Shown here piece after piece: positions 61,901-64,000 of a DNA stretch of 64,000 nucleotides. The stretch spans positions 107,331,257 to 107,395,256 of the forward strand of contig NC_068359.1 in the NCBI RefSeq assembly GCF_020536995.1. The letters run 5' to 3'. Within the stretch, counting starts at the first letter, position 1; each line of letters opens with the position of its first letter. The DNA is from Dreissena polymorpha (Eukaryota; Mollusca; Bivalvia; Myida; Dreissenidae). The position numbers and the translations under genes were made by a program. The notes beneath the pieces were generated by a model that was not told the DNA's origin, ran no database searches, and worked only from the letters and a program-made list of their open reading frames with translations.

Positions 61901-61977
61901 CTTGAAGAAATTCTGGATGCTGTTGTGTACCAGCGAGTCAAAGTAGGAACTCCAGGCACGGGCCACACTTGCTGTAC
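43720..61977 (-). CDS. SLC7A: Cationic amino acid transporter (CAT-type), partial; N-terminus beyond window
   Basis: Exons in order: 61822-61977, 57994-58133, 56063-56189, 55411-55633, 52700-52839, 51174-51276, 50603-50659, 49386-49546, 48102-48268, 47619-47727, then 44861-45024 or 43720-43922. All phases match; about 514 or 527 residues are present. CAT hallmarks run in order: [123 protein letters not shown] and a final YGIxHS. CAT proteins carry Arg, Lys and ornithine across the plasma membrane. About 120 N-terminal residues are missing to the right. The cytosolic stretch from 50603-50659 and 49386-49546 is variable. The donor at 57994 (AAG/GTCGGT) is weak but required by the frame. Confidence 0.92.
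44861..45024 (-). CDS. SLC7A: SLC7A alternative last exon, proximal (tail ...[10 protein letters not shown])
   Basis: The acceptor CTTTCCAG precedes GC TTC CTC, completing the Gly codon from 47619. It encodes [14 protein letters not shown], the end of the last membrane helix plus the YGIxHS motif, then an acidic tail of about 38 residues ([20 protein letters not shown]) ending at TGA. Confidence 0.85.
45160..46765. mobile_element. Dispersed element with ten 157-bp tandem units and matching ends
   Basis: It opens with AGAGCTTTGTCACAGACGTG and GAATACCCCCAC. It continues with units whose GCGGAC landmark falls at 45241, 45397, 45555, 45711, 45867, 46023, 46180, 46339, 46496 and 46653 (steps 156-159). 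It closes with a GACAGACCGACC run, TATATACCCCCC and TTTGTGGGGCTATA. It lies between SLC7A exons 44861-45024 and 47619-47727, so it is in the last intron. Long minus-strand frames across the units are by-products. The family is one I associate with molluscs; its class is unclear. Confidence 0.75.
46766..47618. other. SLC7A intron, no feature seen
   Basis: AT-rich intron between the 157-bp array and the exon at 47619-47727. Confidence 0.5.
48582..49222. repeat. 28-bp minisatellite, about 22-23 units
   Basis: The unit TGTTACTGACATCCCCCATC then TTCCAATC varies by one C and a few substitutions. It lies in the SLC7A intron 3' of exon 49386-49546 (transcript sense), within about 165 bp of its donor. 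Confidence 0.97.
50190..50435. repeat. 36-bp minisatellite, 7 units
   Basis: The unit AGGATATAACTAAGTAAATG then TTGTTCACTCATACAT alternates TTCACTC and TTCCCTC. It lies in the intron between 50603 and 49546. 36 is a multiple of three, so a spurious open frame runs through it. Confidence 0.95.
51373..52400. repeat. 29-bp minisatellite, about 34 units
   Basis: The unit reads TGAATGGAACTGAAAATACA then GACATGATA. Variation is patchy (ACAGTC/ACAGAC, AACACA, AGAGATG), which suggests several expansion rounds. It occupies the SLC7A intron about 100 bp upstream of the acceptor of exon 51174-51276. Confidence 0.96.
52393..52465. repeat. 24-bp-arm hairpin at the end of the 29-bp array
   Basis: AACAACACATTTATGTGACA plus GTTC is followed by a loop of about 20 bp and then the exact complement GAACTGTCACATAAATGTGT plus TGTT. 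The loop reads CATTATATCATGTCTGT, the inverted form of the neighbouring 29-bp unit, so the stem contains a flipped array unit. Confidence 0.85.
52880..54497. repeat. 39-bp minisatellite, about 40 units
   Basis: The unit CCCCACAGGATTATCAGGGA then CAATGCTTTACAGGATAGT begins about 40 bp upstream of the acceptor of exon 52700-52839. Higher-order repetition is visible (a block from about 52986 is echoed from about 53477). The core CACAGGnTTATCnGGGACnA then CACTTTAC resembles a MITE present at about 56631-56700. Confidence 0.96.
54590..54960. repeat. 41-bp minisatellite, 9 units
   Basis: The unit AACAGGCTCATCTGGTACAA then TACTTAAAACACATGCATCAT is almost identical in all copies. The last copy runs into AAGCCCCATTTTTCCTGAGC, which looks like the 3' end of the MITE family seen at 56631-56730. 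Confidence 0.96.
56560..56730. mobile_element. Short palindromic MITE
   Basis: GGGCGTAAAGTGACGTCCTA (56631) pairs with TAGGACGACACTTTACGC (56681-56698), with CACAGGCTAATC in the centre. It is followed by GCATTAAGCCCCATTTTCTC. I associate this family with Dreissena-like genomes. It lies in an SLC7A intron. Confidence 0.75.
56731..57369. other. SLC7A intron, no feature seen
   Basis: AT-rich intron between the MITE and the next minisatellite. The plus-strand open frame 56912-57130 has no support. Confidence 0.5.
57372..57726. repeat. 39-bp minisatellite, 9 units
   Basis: The unit AGTGGATCGATAGACATAAC then AAGTGTCCTGCACATCTAC is near-identical throughout, with one 1-bp deletion (about 57463). 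It lies in an SLC7A intron about 270 bp 3' of the donor of exon 57994-58133. Confidence 0.97.
58140..59465. other. SLC7A intron, no gene seen
   Basis: AT-rich intron. The plus-strand open frame at 58411-58758 has low complexity and no family likeness. Confidence 0.5.
59470..59742. repeat. 19-bp minisatellite, about 14 units
   Basis: The unit GGGTCTTATGCCCTATGTT repeats. Because 19 is not a multiple of three, all plus frames cycle through the same peptide ([16 protein letters not shown]). Confidence 0.96.
59743..61140. other. SLC7A intron, no gene seen
   Basis: Intronic DNA. The stretch 60780-61020 has two loosely similar blocks with GACCCAACTGGCCCC-like text, probably an old repeat. No exon. 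Confidence 0.45.
61141..61441. mobile_element. Dispersed element with TATGCCCCC / GGGGCATA ends
   Basis: It starts AGAGCTGTCTCCATCGAAAG then GCATATGCCCCCG. It ends with an ACGGACAGACG run, CACTATATGCCCACC and TTAGGGGCATAAAA. The interior has the CAAGGTCAAAGGGGTCAAA style and no gene. The layout parallels the element at 45160-46765. Confidence 0.7.
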
Positions 61978-62430
61978 CTGAAAACAACATAATTATTATT
62001 CATGACCTATGTTTTTCTATCATGGTTTGTTGTGGAATAACCAAAGGTATGTCCTTAAAGCACATTGTTTTTCTTGTTAAATAATCCACAGTGAGTCATT
62101 AAGGTACAATGTTTTTTTCTATCATAGTTATATTGCTATCAAATATTCTATGGTCTGTCATTAAGAACCAATGTTTCTTTTTTCCTTATTTGTTAATACA
62201 TAGCTACAGTATTTTCTAGTATGCAGTATATTGTAGACCAAGGTTTTTCTATAATATAATGTTGTCTTATAACAAACTGTATTTCATAAATGATCAATGT
62301 ATTTATATACTAGTTTTTGTCAAATTAGATATGGTGTGTAATTTAAGAATAATTTTTTTCTTTCATCAAAACAAATCATGTTTTTCAGACATAGTTAGTT
62401 TTAAAAAACTATAAAGTATTTCATTAAAGA

Positions 62431-62943
62431 TTAAAGCCACACACCTTATTTTGCATAGTAAATTTAAGTATAAATAAGAAACATATTTTATCTATTCCTA
62501 TTAGAATATATCTGGTGGTTACAAGGTAGAAATCCGTCTTTTTGCGCTTTACAACTTAAAAATAATCGCGTTTGTCGAAATGGACGTATACCTCTAGAAA
62601 TCCTACTTTCGGTTTCAAAAGCAGTACCGTTTGAAAAATTATAGATTACTTGCTAACTAGGCTATAGATTTAATTTCATATATGCCAAATAGAATATATC
62701 TGGTGTTAACAAGGTAGAAACCCGTCTTTTTTGCGCTTTAAAACTTAAAAATAACCGCGTTTGTTGAAATGGACGTACACATGTGTACGTATAGAATACC
62801 TACTTTCGGTTTTAAAAGCTGTTTGAAAAATTATAAATTACTTTCTAACTAGGCTATAGATTAAATGACAATTTTGCATACTTTCAAATTGCTTCTGTAT
62901 GTATTGATTAACATGTATTTAATTTCAAGGGGTGTGGCTTTAA
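62431..62943. mobile_element. TTAA-bounded TIR element with internal tandem duplication
   Basis: TTAAAGCCACACACCTTATT at the left and AAGGGGTGTGGCTTTAA at the right are inverted. Inside, about 180 bp is duplicated (62505-62690 and 62691-62870), each copy starting at AGAATATATCTGGTG and containing ACAAGGTAGAAAnCCGTC and CTACTTTCGGTTT. No protein. It resembles 21108-21608 in its TTAA plus AAG termini. Confidence 0.75.
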
Positions 62944-63505
62944 TGTTTTATTATCATAGTTGTTTTTTTTTGGAAGAACCTACATTATTTCATTTATAAA
63001 TACTATTTTTCTATCATTGTTTGTTTTTGAATAACCAATGAGATTTCATTTAGAACAATTCAGGGACAATTTGTTTCTTTTCATGATAGATTGTCAAATT
63101 ACCTATTATATATCATTATAGGAACAATGTTTTTCTTAAATAGCTTGTCGAATAATAAGCCATTGTCACAGGAAAACATGTGTAGGCATTAAATAGAAAA
63201 TGTGAGGGGATTATATATAATAAAATGCAGGGAATAATATATAATAAAATGCAAATGAACATAGATTTTCAGTATTTTTGCATTGAAAGTTAAATAAATT
63301 GGCCAAATATGTTCAATACACATGTAAAATTAAAATTAAAACATACAATAAAGCTCAAGCAAAACTTGTTTAATTACTTACATTTGTATCACAAATTATT
63401 GAAAGATTTTAACAAGTGCACCGCATAACGGGTGCCAACACTCAGCTGCGGGTGCAGTTTTGAATAAATGAAAGCTTGTCATAATTTTTTTTTTTTTTTA
63501 GAGGT
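62944..63505. other. SLC7A intron, no feature seen
   Basis: AT-rich intron upstream of exon 61822-61977. No splice-bounded open frame was found. Confidence 0.5.
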
Positions 63506-63509
63506 CACA

Positions 63510-63755
63510 ATGACATTTACGAGGTTATAGTGACCTTGGCCTTTGACCTAATGACCCCAAAATGGGTGTGGCGTGTAGAACTCATCTAGGTGCATCTACA
63601 TATGAAGTTTCAAAGTTGTAGGTGGAAGCACTTTAATTTTAGAGCCAATGAAAGGTTTAAGCACGACGCGGACGGCGGACGTCAGACGTTGAACGGCGAG
63701 CTGGCTATGACAATACCTCGGGTTTTCTCCGAAAACAGCCGAGCTAAAAATACAG
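63510..63755. mobile_element. Dispersed repeat ending in CCTCGG...CCGAG hairpin
   Basis: The GACCTTGGCCTTTGACC run, the GCACGACGCGGACGGCGGAC run, and the final ACCTCGGGTTTTCTCCGAAA then ACAGCCGAGCTAAAA form a recognisable mollusc-type dispersed repeat. It has a terminal hairpin and no gene. Confidence 0.55.
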
Positions 63756-64000
63756 CAGGGTGGTGTTCTTGTTACTTTTTGGTTCTGCCCTACCACCAAT
63801 AAGACTTAACATAAATACAATAGCTTAGTTGAATTTATTTTGCAATAAATACACATTGATTATTCAATAATAAAAAACAAACATTGGATAAACTATTTAC
63901 AAGAATATTTACAAGATTTGTTCCAGCTTTCCACCATAAACCTTTCAAGCAACACAGTGCACGTTTTATAATAAAGTCCTTTGCCTCAAAGGGAATTGTG

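Overview
This is a 64 kb piece of an intron-rich, AT-rich animal nuclear genome, most likely a bivalve mollusc. Several dispersed repeats (hairpins ending GCTGTTTGC, elements closing with GGGACGACACTTTACGC, SINEs with AAAATAAATAGG tails) resemble those I associate with Dreissena-type mussels. The genus is an inference from repeat recognition, not a database result. All host protein genes I could build lie on the minus strand, head to tail.

Layout, left to right. (1) 242-24437 is a complete FAM234 family gene (type II membrane protein with a beta-propeller-like ectodomain). Its 11 coding exons join in phase to 567 residues. Its large introns hold many foldbacks and TIR elements, a decayed two-gene ISL2EU-like DNA transposon (about 6.5-13.4 kb: SAP/SWIM/YqaJ/PHD gene on plus, THAP-DDE transposase on minus), a Gypsy-type fossil (13.4-14.4 kb) and an array of GGTCAnnnTGACC-type palindromes beside a TATA-like box (15.5 kb). 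(2) 24.4-30.9 kb is largely gene-free, with diverged repeats. (3) 30931-33421 is a three-exon gene for a 109-residue secreted protein with five cysteines; a relic copy of its middle exon lies just upstream. (4) 35970-42492 is a tentative two-exon gene for an 83-residue protein. Its putative intron contains a 1.57 kb palindrome with two convergent tRNA-Phe copies. The left copy is a structurally perfect tRNA-Phe(GAA) carrying a 17-nt intron at the canonical 37/38 position. (5) 43720 to beyond the right edge is most of an SLC7A cationic amino acid transporter (CAT-type) gene. Ten in-phase internal exons lead to two alternative terminal exons, each with its own acceptor, the same phase and a different C-terminal tail; the N-terminal exons lie beyond 64000.

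The SLC7A introns are packed with unrelated minisatellites (units of 19, 28, 29, 36, 39, 39 and 41 bp, plus a 157-bp array), several within 50-200 bp of exons. Two adjacent arrays appear to have been amplified from parts of one MITE. There is no sign of a prokaryotic operon, CRISPR array or intact virus-like element. The most unusual items are the intron-containing tRNA-Phe inside a palindrome, the duplicated alternative last exon of the transporter, and the MITE-to-minisatellite conversion.
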